Source: Porticoccaceae bacterium (GTDB lineage Bacteria > Pseudomonadota > Gammaproteobacteria > Pseudomonadales > Porticoccaceae). Taken from it: a DNA stretch of 64,000 nucleotides. Below are positions 18,015 through 27,759 of this stretch, in pieces. How positions within the stretch are numbered: the stretch's first letter is position 1; every line of letters starts with the position of its first letter. The DNA is taken from the NCBI GenBank assembly GCA_029252555.1, contig JAQXBF010000001.1:1-64000 (forward strand). Direction: 5' to 3'. The notes under the pieces were generated by a model that saw nothing but the letters and a program-made list of their open reading frames with translations, was not told where the DNA came from and did no database searches. The position numbers and the translations under genes were made by a program.

Positions 18015-18656
18015 TTAGGAGATTGGCCAGCCGCCCAGTTCTTTCCAGCGATTGGTGATTTTGCAGAACAGCTCTGCTGTTTTAACAGTGTCGTAAAGGG
18101 CGCTGTGAGCGTCGCGATTATTAAAGTCAATTTCCGCCGCCTGACAGGCCTTTGCTAAAACCGTTTGGCCATAGGCCAACCCAGCCAAGGTTGAAGTATC
18201 AAAACAGGAGAATGGGTGGAACGGGCTGCGTTTAATCTGATTGCGATTAATTGCCGCATTAACAAAACCCAGATCAAAATGGGCATTGTGTGCAACCATC
18301 ACCGACCTGGTGCAGCCCCTATCGCTAACCTCTTTGCGAATAGGGCGAAAGATATCTCGCAGAGCTTCGCCTTCTTCTTCCGGCTCCCGTTCCGGGTCAT
18401 AGAGATCAATGCCGGTAAATTCCAATGCGGCTTGGTCCACCACTGAACCGGGAAACGGATCGATATTTTTGCTGTAGCTCTCTTTGATTTGCAGGTTGCC
18501 CTGACTGTCCATTTCCAAAATCACCGCGGCGATTTCCAGTAGCGCATCTGTGCGAGAATTAAAACCGCCGGTCTCAACATCTACCACCACCGGCAAAAAG
18601 CCACGAAAGCGCTGGGCCATCAAGGAGGGCGACAGTAGCTCTTCCGGCATATCCAT
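18015..18656 (-). CDS. rnt: Ribonuclease T
   Basis: 213-residue DEDDh 3'-5' exoribonuclease that trims tRNA and other stable RNA 3' ends. Exo motifs are visible: VVVDVETGGFNSRTDALLE (Exo I, D and E), VAHNAHFDLGFVN (Exo II) and NNRDAHSALYDT (Exo III with the catalytic His). I chose the ATG at 18656 because its A is shared with the pyrC TGA stop (TGATG), which is typical translational coupling. An in-frame ATG six codons upstream would overlap pyrC further. Confidence 0.95.
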   Translation of the reverse strand: MDMPEELLSPSLMAQRFRGFLPVVVDVETGGFNSRTDALLEIAAVILEMDSQGNLQIKESYSKNIDPFPGSVVDQAALEFTGIDLYDPEREPEEEGEALRDIFRPIRKEVSDRGCTRSVMVAHNAHFDLGFVNAAINRNQIKRSPFHPFSCFDTSTLAGLAYGQTVLAKACQAAEIDFNNRDAHSALYDTVKTAELFCKITNRWKELGGWPIS

Positions 18657-19690
18657 CAGAGTTCCAGTTTCCAATTTAGGTGGGTGCCAGCACCAAGGGG
18701 GATTAGTTGGTCACCGTCATAGGGAACAGCGTCTGGCAACTGCCATTGCTTGCGGTTTAAAGTAATGCGGCTTGAGTTGCGGGGCAGGCCATAAAAGTCT
18801 GGGCCATTAATGCTGGCAAACGCTTCCAGCTTGTCCAGTGCGCCAGCCAGTTCAAAGACCTCGGCATAGAGTTCAATAGCCGCATGATGGCTAAAGCAAC
18901 CGGCACAGCCGCAGCTGCTCTCTTTGCGGCCCTGAATATGGGGTGCACTGTCGGTGCCCAAAAAAAATTTCTTGTCGCCACTGATGGCGGCGTCTATCAA
19001 TGCCTTTTGGTGCACATTGCGCTTCAGCACGGGCAGGCAAAACAGATGCGGGCGAATACCGCCTACCAGCATGTCGTTGCGGTTAAACAGCAGGTGCTGG
19101 GGGGTGATGGTGGCGGCTACGTTATCACTGGACTCGGCAACAAACTCCACCGCCTGTGCAGTGGTGATATGTTCCAGAATCACTTTCAGCCGCGGGTAGG
19201 CTTGCACCAAGCCGCGCAGGTGGCGGTCAATAAACTCTGCTTCGCGGTCATAGATATCAATCTCTTGGGCGGTCACTTCCCCGTGCAGCTGCAACACCAT
19301 GCCGACTTCTTGCATGGCCTCCAGTACATCGGTGATATTGGCCAAGTCAGTGACACCAGAATCAGAGTTGGTGGTGGCACCCGCCGGATAGTATTTGCAG
19401 CCCTGAATAAAACCACATTCTTTGGCGGCGCGAATTTCGTGTGGGTCAGTATTATCTGTTAGATACAGAACCATCAATGGTTCCCAGTTTGAGCCTTCAG
19501 GGCGCTGGGCTAGAATGCGATCTCGATATGCTCCTGCCTGAGCAACTGTTGTGGCTGGGGGTGTCAGGTTTGGCATGATAATACCGCGGCCGAACCCTCG
19601 AGCCGCAGCCGGCACAGTAGTTTCTAAAGCCGATCCATCTCGTAAATGTAGGTGCCAGTCGTCTGGCTGGATAATGCTGAGTTGATCCAT
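18656..19690 (-). CDS. pyrC: Dihydroorotase
   Basis: 344-residue type II dihydroorotase of pyrimidine synthesis, cyclising carbamoyl aspartate to dihydroorotate. Metal ligands and family motifs: [10 protein letters not shown] near the N-terminus, [15 protein letters not shown] with the carboxylated Lys, LHGEVT, LEHITT, and FLGTDSAPH followed by [11 protein letters not shown]. The ATG at 19690 matches the family N-terminus; the frame is open for 54 codons upstream, but that stretch reads across the divergent formyltransferase gene. It is translationally coupled to rnt. Confidence 0.95.
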   Translation of the reverse strand: MDQLSIIQPDDWHLHLRDGSALETTVPAAARGFGRGIIMPNLTPPATTVAQAGAYRDRILAQRPEGSNWEPLMVLYLTDNTDPHEIRAAKECGFIQGCKYYPAGATTNSDSGVTDLANITDVLEAMQEVGMVLQLHGEVTAQEIDIYDREAEFIDRHLRGLVQAYPRLKVILEHITTAQAVEFVAESSDNVAATITPQHLLFNRNDMLVGGIRPHLFCLPVLKRNVHQKALIDAAISGDKKFFLGTDSAPHIQGRKESSCGCAGCFSHHAAIELYAEVFELAGALDKLEAFASINGPDFYGLPRNSSRITLNRKQWQLPDAVPYDGDQLIPLGAGTHLNWKLEL

Positions 19691-19769
19691 GAAAAAAGGG
19701 TCCTTAGATGACCCCATAATGCTACCTGAAACAGTGGCTTCATACGAGCACTTCTGGGAAACTAAAGCC

Positions 19770-20537
19770 ATGAATATAACAGTATTAACCAACAGAGACC
19801 TGGCCAGCCATATCAGTCTTGGCCGATTGGTTGAAAGGCTAAACGGCCACAAACTATCGATTTTTATCTCGGAAAAAGTCGGTGGTGATCACAGCCTGCC
19901 CGAACCCCTGATGGCACTGGCCGCTTTCGAGAAAACAGTGATTCAGGCAAGCTCAATGAGTTTTGATGATCTTGCTGCAAAAGCCGGTTGCCCATTGCAG
20001 CGTTTTGCGGATATCGGTAATAAGGTTAATGGCCCAGAGGGCATTGTAAGAATTCAAGCCAGCGAGCCAGACATTATTTTGTCTATCCGCTTCGGGCTGA
20101 TTATTCGTGAGCAGGTTATCGCCATTCCCAAGCATGGAGTGATCAATCTGCACTCTGGTGTGTTGCCCGACTATCGTGGAGTGATGGCCACCTACCGGGC
20201 CATGGTCAATGGAGATGCAGATATCGGCTCTACACTGCATTTTATTCAAGACAGTGGCGTCGATACCGGCGATATTCTGTCCGTTGCTAAAATCCCGCTG
20301 CAACCACAAATATCCTATCTATTGAATGTGTTAAACCTCTACACCGCGGGCTGTGATCAACTAGTTGATGCCCTGCAGCGTTTGGATGCGGGCCAAATAT
20401 TGGAGGCTCAACCACAGCAGGGTGAGCCCAATTACTTTACCTTCCCCGACCAGCAGCAGCTAGCGGCGTTTTTTGCTATGGGCTATCAATTATTCGACTC
20501 AGAGGAAATAGAGGCCATTGCAGCGCTACAGGGTTAA
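19770..20537 (+). CDS. Formyltransferase-family protein of unknown substrate
   Basis: 255 residues with a formyltransferase (PurN/Fmt-type) fold in the middle: [20 protein letters not shown] (about 123-142) and [13 protein letters not shown] (158-170). By alignment with PurN the catalytic Asn, His and Asp would be N126, H128 and D165, so the active site looks complete. It lacks the long C-terminal domain of methionyl-tRNA formyltransferase and is not PurN, which is encoded elsewhere in this window. I use the ATG at 19770; an upstream in-frame ATG at 19689 overlaps the pyrC start codon and adds an unlikely leader. The substrate is unknown; deformylation or formylation of a sugar or amino acid is possible. 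Confidence 0.8.
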   Translation: MNITVLTNRDLASHISLGRLVERLNGHKLSIFISEKVGGDHSLPEPLMALAAFEKTVIQASSMSFDDLAAKAGCPLQRFADIGNKVNGPEGIVRIQASEPDIILSIRFGLIIREQVIAIPKHGVINLHSGVLPDYRGVMATYRAMVNGDADIGSTLHFIQDSGVDTGDILSVAKIPLQPQISYLLNVLNLYTAGCDQLVDALQRLDAGQILEAQPQQGEPNYFTFPDQQQLAAFFAMGYQLFDSEEIEAIAALQG

Positions 20538-20605
20538 TGGGCACACAAGCCGGTTAAATTAATGTAGACTTCCCAACGATTTTCTCAAGCAAAGGATTAA
20601 GCAAC

Positions 20606-21820
20606 GTGTCATCGGTCAATAAAGTCGTTCTCGCCTACTCAGGCGGCCTGGATACCTCAGTCATTGTTAAATGGTTGCAGGAAGAATATCAATGTGAAGT
20701 GGTTACCTTTACCGCCGATATCGGCCAGGGTGAAGAGGTACAACCCGCTCGCGCCAAAGCAGAAGCTCTGGGCGTAAAAGAAATTTATATTGATGACCTG
20801 CGGGAAGAATACGCTCGCGACTACGTATTTCCCATGTTCCGCGCCAATACAATTTATGAAGGTGAGTACCTGCTGGGCACCTCCATTGCCCGCCCTTTAA
20901 TCGCTAAACGCCTGATTGAAATCGCCAATGAAACCGGTGCCGACGCCATCTCTCATGGGGCAACAGGCAAGGGCAACGATCAGGTGCGTTTTGAGCTGGG
21001 TGCTTACGCCTTGAAGCCAGGTATTAAAGTGATTGCTCCTTGGCGTGAATGGGACCTGAATTCCCGCGATAAGCTGATGGACTACTGTGCCGAGCACAAA
21101 ATCCCCGTTGAGATGAAGCGTGGTAAAAAATCACCATTCTCCATGGACGCAAACCTGCTGCATATCTCCTATGAAGGAGGCAATCTGGAAGACCCATGGT
21201 CGGAAGCAGAAGATGATATGTGGCGCTGGACTGTTTCCCCAGAAGAGGCACCAGATCAAGCCACCTATATGACCATTAGCTACCAGAAGGGCGACATTGT
21301 TGCTATTGATGATGAAGCCATGTCACCGGCCACAGTGATTGAATATTTAAATAAAGTAGCCGGCGCCAATGGTGTTGGGCGACTGGATATCGTTGAAAAC
21401 CGCTACGTGGGCATGAAGTCCCGCGGCTGTTATGAAACCCCAGCGGGCACCGTGATGATGAAAGCCCATCGCGCCATCGAGTCACTGACCTTAGACCGCG
21501 AGGTGGCTCATATGAAAGACGAGCTGATGCCCAAGTACGCCAAGCTGATCTACAACGGGTATTGGTGGGCACCAGAGCGCCTGATGTTGCAGAGCGCCAT
21601 CGACCAGAGCCAGAATGTGGTGAATGGTGATGTGCGAATAAAGCTCTACAAAGGCAATGTGTCCGTGGTTGGCCGCAAGTCTGAAGACAGCCTGTTTGAT
21701 GTCAATATCGCTACCTTTAATGATGATGGTGGCGCCTATAATCAGGCCGATGCCGAGGGCTTTATAAAGCTTAATGCATTGCGCTTGAGGATTGCTGCCA
21801 ATACCGGTCGTAAGCTCTAG
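20606..21820 (+). CDS. argG: Argininosuccinate synthase
   Basis: 404 residues. It ligates citrulline and aspartate with ATP in arginine synthesis. The ATP-pyrophosphatase P-loop [11 protein letters not shown] lies at about 9-19; further family segments are [31 protein letters not shown] and [14 protein letters not shown]. The start is a GTG at 20606 with an AAAGGA ribosome site. It stands alone after the formyltransferase gene (68-bp gap) and is followed by a spacer with a degenerate repeat. Confidence 0.97.
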   Translation: MSSVNKVVLAYSGGLDTSVIVKWLQEEYQCEVVTFTADIGQGEEVQPARAKAEALGVKEIYIDDLREEYARDYVFPMFRANTIYEGEYLLGTSIARPLIAKRLIEIANETGADAISHGATGKGNDQVRFELGAYALKPGIKVIAPWREWDLNSRDKLMDYCAEHKIPVEMKRGKKSPFSMDANLLHISYEGGNLEDPWSEAEDDMWRWTVSPEEAPDQATYMTISYQKGDIVAIDDEAMSPATVIEYLNKVAGANGVGRLDIVENRYVGMKSRGCYETPAGTVMMKAHRAIESLTLDREVAHMKDELMPKYAKLIYNGYWWAPERLMLQSAIDQSQNVVNGDVRIKLYKGNVSVVGRKSEDSLFDVNIATFNDDGGAYNQADAEGFIKLNALRLRIAANTGRKL

Positions 21821-21882
21821 GCGTCTAGTCGGGTCACCCTGTGCCCAAAGCGCGGCGCGGGGCATGCTAAGCAACGGGAGGG

Positions 21883-21932
21883 ATCTCACCCACTTCCGAA
21901 AGGTTCTTTACGGCGTTCAGAACAAGTACTCT
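21883..21932 (-). repeat. Degenerate copy of the CTGTCATCCTGAGC-type dispersed repeat
   Basis: In the argG downstream spacer, reading the minus strand gives a degraded match to the repeat seen better at 35.5 and 48.1 kb (core CTGTCATCCTGAGC-N-AGCGAAGGATCT). The recognisable part is the TTCTTTACGGCGTTCAGAAC stretch. The match is weak, and the call depends on the better copies. Confidence 0.45.
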
Positions 21933-22024
21933 TATGTCGTACCCTCTGAATACATTGCCCAGCCAGTGTTTCTGAGAGCCTATGCCAGTAGCAAGCGTCG
22001 CCACAATTAGACTACACTGGCTCC

Positions 22025-22966
22025 ATGAAACTAACAGTCCAAGATATCCAGCAGGCCCAGGCCCGCATCGAGCCCCACATTCACCGCACGCCAATATTGC
22101 AGAGCCAGGCGCTCAATAAAATTATTGGTTGCGAGTTGTTTTTCAAAACAGAAAACTTCCAAAAAATTGGCGCCTTCAAAGCGCGAGGTGGCTGTAACGC
22201 CGTATTCTCCATGGACGAAGCCAGCCTACAAAAAGGCGTGATCACCCACTCCTCCGGCAATCATGGCGCCGCACTGGCCTGGGCCGCAAGCCTTAAAGTT
22301 GCACCCTGCACCGTGGTAATGCCAGACAATGCACCCGCGGTTAAAAAAGCCGCAGTAGCAGGCTATGGTGCCACCATCCAACTTTGTGAGCCCACCATGG
22401 CGGCAAGGGAAGGCGCGGTTGCCAAGCTGACCGAAGAGCACGGCTATACATTAGTACACCCCTACGATGCAGATGAGGTTATTGCAGGGCAGGGTACCGC
22501 CGCACTAGAGTTGTTAGAGCAAATTAGCTCGCCATTAGATATCGTGATGGCCCCTGTGGGTGGTGGTGGTTTGATCGGTGGCACTGGCATCTCGGTCAAA
22601 GCCCTGAGTAATGCCCAAGTGATTGGTGCAGAGCCAGAAAACGCCAAAGATGCCTGGCTGGGGTTTAAGAGCGGACAAAGACTCGCCGAATACAGCCCCA
22701 ACACCATCGCCGATGGCCTGCGCGCCACGGTGGGAGTGCGCAACTTTGAGGTTATGACCGAAACAGTGGATGATATTTTGCTGTGTTCCGAAGAGCGCAT
22801 TGTCGAAGCTATGCGCCTGATCTGGACCCGACTAAAAATTATTATCGAACCATCCTGTGCGGTGCCTCTGGCCGCGATAATGGATCAGCCCAAGCAGTTT
22901 CAGGGCAAGCGAGTGGCGATTATTTTGAGTGGTGGCAATGTGGATTTAGATGCTTTGCCTTGGTGA
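22025..22966 (+). CDS. PLP-dependent threonine/serine dehydratase or serine racemase family enzyme
   Basis: 313 residues, fold type II PLP enzyme. The Schiff-base lysine is K52 in IGAFKARGG; SSGNHGAALAWAA follows, and the phosphate-binding glycine loop is PVGGGGLIGG (about 179-188). It lacks the C-terminal regulatory ACT domain of biosynthetic IlvA, so it belongs to the catabolic threonine dehydratase/serine racemase group. The two cannot be told apart from sequence alone. The ATG at 22025 opens a stand-alone gene. Confidence 0.88.
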   Translation: MKLTVQDIQQAQARIEPHIHRTPILQSQALNKIIGCELFFKTENFQKIGAFKARGGCNAVFSMDEASLQKGVITHSSGNHGAALAWAASLKVAPCTVVMPDNAPAVKKAAVAGYGATIQLCEPTMAAREGAVAKLTEEHGYTLVHPYDADEVIAGQGTAALELLEQISSPLDIVMAPVGGGGLIGGTGISVKALSNAQVIGAEPENAKDAWLGFKSGQRLAEYSPNTIADGLRATVGVRNFEVMTETVDDILLCSEERIVEAMRLIWTRLKIIIEPSCAVPLAAIMDQPKQFQGKRVAIILSGGNVDLDALPW

Positions 22967-23140
22967 CACTTTTTTGTTCTAAATTGCTCTTGGGCAAAAA
23001 AACACACGCCAATATTTAAATTGACTACACTTAGCGGACACAACAAAAAAACGAATAACAAAAGGGGATTTTATAAGTCGTAGGATAGTGATTATAGCTG
23101 CTGTCCATCCAATAACGAAAACAGACAAGGAGTCTGCTAA

Positions 23141-23872
23141 ATGCGAATTAAAATCCTTTTGATTCTGGCCGCCGCCACTGCTTTGGGTGGATGTGTGTCA
23201 CCACCTCAAACCCCAGTTTCACTCAGTACAGAAATACTCACAAATCCCGAGAGCCGTGTTGGCATTGCAATGGATACTTTACCACCCGCAAACCTGCAAT
23301 TGCCGGGGGTATCTTGCTTGTTGTGCCTTGCCGTTGCTTCGGGGGCAAATTCAGAATTGTCTGCCCATGCAAAAACCCTGTCCATGGACGAAATTATTCA
23401 ACTTAAGGCAGATGTGGTTAGCACTCTAAAGAATCAGGATAGAGAAACACTAGTTGTTGATAAACCGCTGCTGATTGATAAATTACCTAAAACCAAACGT
23501 TTAGGGGCTGGTTATTCCAAGAGAGATTTTTCCAGTTATGCCGAGCAATATCAGCTAGGCCACATGATTGTGATCGATATTAACAGGGTGGGTATGACTC
23601 GGCCTTATGCCTCTTATATTCTAACTGGTGCTGCTCAGGCAGCAGTGGCTGGCTGTGTTGCCATGGTCGATTTAAAAACCAACAAATATAATTGGTACCT
23701 GCCAATCGATCTTTATCTTTCAGTCGATGGGGAGTGGGATGAGTCCAAGGATTTTCCTGGCCTCACTAATGCCTATTATCAAGTGCTAGAGAGTTTGAGA
23801 GATATGGTGTTGTCGCCATTGAATACGTCGCCCTTGAAGGTCGCCGAGGTGGTCAGCCCGACTGCTAAGTGA
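23141..23872 (+). CDS. Hypothetical lipoprotein
   Basis: 243 residues; I do not recognise a family. A lipoprotein signal peptide (MRIKILLILAAATALGGC) has lipobox LGGC with Cys18. The mature part has a short Cys pair (SCLLC, near 63-67) and a mixed alpha/beta pattern, with a hydrophobic segment SYILTGAAQAAVAGCVAMVD near 165-184. An AAGGAG ribosome site lies 8 bases upstream. Its stop overlaps the next gene's GTG (GTGA), so the two lipoprotein genes probably formed an operon of related envelope function. The downstream partner is broken. Confidence 0.72.
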   Translation: MRIKILLILAAATALGGCVSPPQTPVSLSTEILTNPESRVGIAMDTLPPANLQLPGVSCLLCLAVASGANSELSAHAKTLSMDEIIQLKADVVSTLKNQDRETLVVDKPLLIDKLPKTKRLGAGYSKRDFSSYAEQYQLGHMIVIDINRVGMTRPYASYILTGAAQAAVAGCVAMVDLKTNKYNWYLPIDLYLSVDGEWDESKDFPGLTNAYYQVLESLRDMVLSPLNTSPLKVAEVVSPTAK

Positions 23873-24792
23873 TCGGCATGTTAAAAGCGATTTCAATTGC
23901 CAATCTGCTCTTACTGTTGGTTGCTTGTGCTACGCAAGATCAGGTTGTTACAGAACCAGAGGTGGTTGCAGAATTCACCCCTCTGGCCGTGGGCGATGGG
24001 ACTTACTTTGTCGATCTTCCCCGGCAAAACGGGCTTATTTTTACGGCCAACAAAAGGCCACTGAGGTGAGTTCATCTGGAGCCTCTATTTTACATCCGAG
24101 GGGCGATGCGGCATTTTTTTGTGTCTATTGCAATGCATGCTGCGATTCAGAAACCTGTCACAGACGCCAAAGCTCAGGCACAGATTGATGTGGCAAATAG
24201 TATTCTGGCCCCTTACCAGTCGCTAATTGAACAGTCCTCCTTAATAGACCTCATCGGCCATTCCAAGGGCTTTAATAGGCTTGAGCAAGGGGCTGGCTCA
24301 CTCGATTTTACCTTGGGATTAATAGATAATTTGGAAGACATGAATGGTTGGCACACAGTTGTTGACCCTGTTTTCATCATGAGCCGCAATCAGGAATCTA
24401 TCGCCATTAAATCAAAAGTGAGTATCCTAGATGGCCGCATAAATCCTAGCCCAGAAGACCTTGAGTCTGGTTACTCACGCACCATATTTGTACAATCTCT
24501 CTATGTCAATGAAGGGGAAAAATGACTTAGGAATGATGGAGAATATTTTGAGCATACGGTTATTGATTTGTTGCGATCCTCTATTGACCTTGCCGTCAAA
24601 TATTTTGCAGGCCTACTCCCACAAAAGCCAAAATCGTCCAGCACCATAAGGTATAACGATAATGGTGAGAAAAAGATCGAGCGGGGATATTTGATCAAGC
24701 AGAATTGCATGCATCTCACGTTTGAGTCACTTAGGGGTGAGATTAAATCTATGCCAAGGTTTGGCAGAGAATCAAGCGACAAGAGCTGCTAG
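23869..24792 (+). pseudogene. Second lipoprotein gene, broken by two in-frame stops
   Basis: From GTG 23869 (or ATG 23878) a lipoprotein signal is clear: MLKAISIANLLLLLVAC, lipobox LVAC. The same frame then holds TGA at 24067-24069 and TGA at 24523-24525, and finally ends with TAG at 24790-24792. Protein-like sequence continues after each stop (AIQKPVTDAKAQAQIDVANS; then EYFEHTVIDLLRSSIDLAVK). Between 24050 and 24117 another frame reads more naturally (KATEVSSSGASILHPRGDAA) and returns at a run of seven T (24113-24119), so a pair of compensating frameshifts may replace the first stop. The intact gene would encode about 300 residues. I do not recognise the family. Confidence 0.7.
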
Positions 24793-24921
24793 TTTATTTC
24801 TCTTGCAAGTGTATGTCATCGAGACTGGGGAAGGCCTCCTCGACCATAAGCCATGACGCTTACTGAATAACAATAATCCCAGTGGTATCATTTGTGCCAC
24901 AACGGTTAATGAATTAAACTA

Positions 24922-25368
24922 ATGACTACTCCAGCTTACCCTCGCTTCCACCTAGCCTTCCCAGTCACCGATCTGGAAGCCGCTCGCGGTTTCTATAGCG
25001 GCATCTTGGGCTGCCCCACAGGCCGTGAATCAGATCGTTGGATTGACTTCGACTTCTTTGGTCATCAGTTGGTGGCGCACTTAGTGGCCCCCGAAGATCA
25101 CCCCTCCGCAGCTACCAATGCGGTAGATGGTCATGCCGTACCCGCCTCGCATTTTGGGGTGATTATGGAATGGGATCAGTATAAGCGGGCGGTGGAGACG
25201 ATGAAGGTCAATGGTATCGATTTTGTGATTGAGCCCTATGTGCGCTTTAAAGGGCGCGAGGGTGAGCAGGCGACCTTGTTTTTGAAGGACCCAAGCAATA
25301 ATCATTTGGAGTTCAAGGCGTTCCGTAATATTGAGATGCTGTTTGCCAAGGATCTGTACAGCGACTAA
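24922..25368 (+). CDS. VOC superfamily (glyoxalase/dioxygenase-like) protein
   Basis: 148 residues with the paired beta-alpha-beta-beta-beta modules of the vicinal oxygen chelate fold. Likely metal ligands are the His in PRFHLAFPVTDLEAARGFY, the His in PASHFGVIM, and the Glu in PSNNHLEFKAF. The N-terminal GILGCPTGRESDRWIDFDFFGHQ is typical of VOC proteins of unassigned substrate. Its stop overlaps the end of the convergent ThDP-enzyme pseudogene by four bases. The function cannot be assigned further. Confidence 0.85.
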   Translation: MTTPAYPRFHLAFPVTDLEAARGFYSGILGCPTGRESDRWIDFDFFGHQLVAHLVAPEDHPSAATNAVDGHAVPASHFGVIMEWDQYKRAVETMKVNGIDFVIEPYVRFKGREGEQATLFLKDPSNNHLEFKAFRNIEMLFAKDLYSD

Positions 25369-26986
25369 ACAGAGTCTTTTTGTCTCACCGACCCCATTAT
25401 CTTTCGCACTATTGCGCGCTTAACAAGCTCCAATTTATCTCTACTAGGCAAGCGGGCCTGCTGGGCTTTTTCCAGATGCTCGGCATAATATGTTTTGCGG
25501 CTATAGTCGATACAGACTTCCATTATTACCGGTTGACTCTGAGCAGCAGTTTCCATTGCACGTCGCACTATGGTGTCTATGCCTTGATTGTTTACGATGG
25601 GGAAGTAGCCGCATTCGAGAGCTTCGGCGAAGCTACCCCAGTTGATATGCCCCAGGTTTTTGCTCGCGGTTCGCTCGCTGTTATTGAACAAACAGTAAAT
25701 GGCGCCGAGTTTTTCTCGCACGGCGGTAACTGCTTCCATACCATTAATGACCATAGCGCCATCGCCAACTATACCAATAACCTGTTTATCTGGGTTGGCT
25801 AATTTAATGGCATTGACCGCGGGTACGCAATAACCCATAGCATTAAAACTGGTGGGGCCAATAAAGCCTCTGGGGTTGTTGATGGGCAAAAGTTCGGCGG
25901 CTAGTGTGCGGTGGGTGCCATGTCCTGTCACCACTATTACTTCATTACTAAGAGCCTTGGAAATAGAATCAAAAAACACAGCTGGGTTTACCCGGCCTTT
26001 ACTGTTGTGTTCTAGCCAGTCTTCTTTTAAGTCGGCTTTACCTTTGATTATGGATTTCTCAAGTGCCAGGTTGCGGCTGGGTTTGGGCTGCAGTTCTTGC
26101 AGTTTATAAAGCAGACTGGCAGTAGCCGCTGGATCAAGATGAATCACCTGTTCCGGTAATTCTAGATATTCCAGCTCACTGCTATTGATGCCTATAGCCA
26201 GTAAGCAATCGCAGTCTTTTAAGGCATTGCGGACGCTTGGATTGGTGATTAGGCCGGCATGTAATAGGTGACCGGCAGGAAAGGCGCCATTACCCGCTAA
26301 TGAGGTGCAAACTGGTGCTGCCAGTACATCGGCTAAGGCGATAACCTTCTCGCTAGTATCCACGGCGCACCAACCAAGCAATAGGGCGGGGTTTTTGGCA
26401 TCGATTAGTTTCTGGGCGGTGACATCTAGTTCATCTGCATTTATCTCTGGCTGGTTAGCAGCTGATAAATATATTGGTAATGGCTGCGCTAGTTCTTCAT
26501 GGAGTACTTGCAGATCCATGGGTATCTCAACACATACTGGGCCTGGCTTGCCCCTGATAGCGATCTGTTGGGCTTTGAAAATAGTGCTAACTATTTCCTC
26601 AAACTCGGAGACTTTAAAGCAGGCTTTGGTAACAGGTTGCAGTAGTTGCTGTGGGTCTATGCCGTCAGCTTGCAGGCTTGCAGCTGGCCGCCGGCAATAA
26701 TGAGTAGTGGAATGCCCGAGATAAAGGCTTCAGCGATACCTTGGCTGATAATGGCATCGGCGGTGATAAGCATGGTGCCGATCTCGCCATCTGTTGAAGT
26801 ACGGCTTAGGGCATCGGCCATAAAGGCGGTGCTGATTTCTTGATTAACCAGGTGGGCAGTAATATCGCTGGAATTGTGTAGCTCGTTATCGATTTCTCGG
26901 TTATGGGCACCGAGTACACCAAAGGTGTGTTTGATGCCGAGCTGTTCCAGTGCATAGCGCACTAGCTGAGCGCCAGTTTTGTGTAT
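25365..26986 (-). pseudogene. Frameshifted thiamine-diphosphate enzyme (acetolactate synthase-like)
   Basis: Two reading frames together make one ThDP enzyme. The N-terminal part (26986 to about 26680) encodes the Pyr domain (KTGAQLVRYALEQLG, FGVLGAHNREIDNEL, AFMADALSR) up to LLIIAGGQ, then meets a TAG at 26657. The other frame resumes at ASLQADGIDPQQLLQ and runs through GKPGPVCVEIPMDL, the central domain and the PP domain with the ThDP motif GDGAMVINGMEAVTAV ... LFNN. Loss of one base near 26666-26685 explains this. The expected first codon is ATA (26986), with a stop just upstream; a GTG at 26962 is the only nearby canonical start and would clip eight residues. The substrate is unknown. Confidence 0.85.
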
Positions 26987-27045
26987 GGTTTATAACATCC
27001 TTTTTTTGACCTATTCCTGGTGACACCGCTACAGCGGATTAATTT

Positions 27046-27759
27046 CTAGCTGATGTGCCCTGTGGTTCTTATGCGTTTTGCCCCTTTAATCGGGGCTTCT
27101 TTTTGAGCATCGGCGCGGTGTTTGTTGGCGTTATCAATGGCATTTTTAATGGCAATTAAAAAGCCGGTCACCAAAAATGCGCCCGGCGGTAAAATAATCA
27201 CCAGGAAACTGTAGCTGTCTCCGAACGGTCGTAGTACCCAGTCGGAAGCACCAGCACCAAAGAGTAGATGCATGTCGGCAAACATGGTGCCTTGGCCTAG
27301 CAGTTCTCTGATGGCTCCGAGTAATACCAATACAGCTAAGAAGCCAAGGCCCATCATCAGGCCATCAAATGCGGCCATACCGATAGAATTCTTGCTGGCA
27401 AAAGCTTCGGCGCGACCGAGAATGGCACAGTTGGTAACGATCAGTGGGATAAAGATACCGAGTATTTGATACAGCTCATAGGTGTAGGCTTTCATCAGTA
27501 GTTCGGCACAGGTCACAAAGGCAGCGATAATGATCACGAAAACCGGCAGACGCACTGCATCGCTAACGTGGTTGCGAATTAGTGAGACCATAGTGTTGGA
27601 GCCAATCAGTACGGCGAGGGTGGCAATACCTAGGCCCAGAGCATTTACCACTGTCCCAGTCACTGCGAGTAACGGGCAAAGGCCCAACAGCTGCACTAGC
27701 GCTGGATTATTAGTCCAGAGCCCATTTTTAGCGACTTCTGCTGCGCTGACTTCACTCAT
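27046..27759 (-). CDS. rnfE: Rnf electron transport complex subunit E
   Basis: 237-residue integral membrane subunit with about six helices, homologous to NqrD/RsxE. Segments such as [22 protein letters not shown] and [20 protein letters not shown] are typical; the conserved Cys residues in the membrane help bind the Fe-S centre shared with RnfA. It is the last gene of the operon and overlaps rnfG by 8 bp. No nth gene follows, unlike E. coli; the next gene is the ThDP pseudogene. Confidence 0.95.
   Translation of the reverse strand: MSEVSAAEVAKNGLWTNNPALVQLLGLCPLLAVTGTVVNALGLGIATLAVLIGSNTMVSLIRNHVSDAVRLPVFVIIIAAFVTCAELLMKAYTYELYQILGIFIPLIVTNCAILGRAEAFASKNSIGMAAFDGLMMGLGFLAVLVLLGAIRELLGQGTMFADMHLLFGAGASDWVLRPFGDSYSFLVIILPPGAFLVTGFLIAIKNAIDNANKHRADAQKEAPIKGAKRIRTTGHIS

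Noticed and set aside
18884-19462. 192-codon plus-strand open frame
   Set aside because: It lies wholly antisense to the well-supported pyrC and shows no protein-like conservation.
19689-19769. N-terminal extension of the formyltransferase starting at ATG 19689
   Set aside because: It would overlap the pyrC start codon and adds 27 residues unlike the family; ATG 19770 fits the fold.
21867-22094. 75-codon minus-strand open frame between argG and the PLP gene
   Set aside because: It contains the repeat-derived LNAVKNL peptide and overlaps the PLP gene start; not a gene.
24067-24525. Reading the in-frame TGA codons of the lipoprotein gene as selenocysteine or Trp
   Set aside because: No SECIS-like structure is evident, TGA ends many intact genes here, and there is a likely frameshift in the same gene; decay is simpler.
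27000-27045. Possible terminator after rnfE (CCGCTGTAGCGG then A-rich sequence)
   Set aside because: The loop would be only two bases and there is no T tract on the rnf strand.
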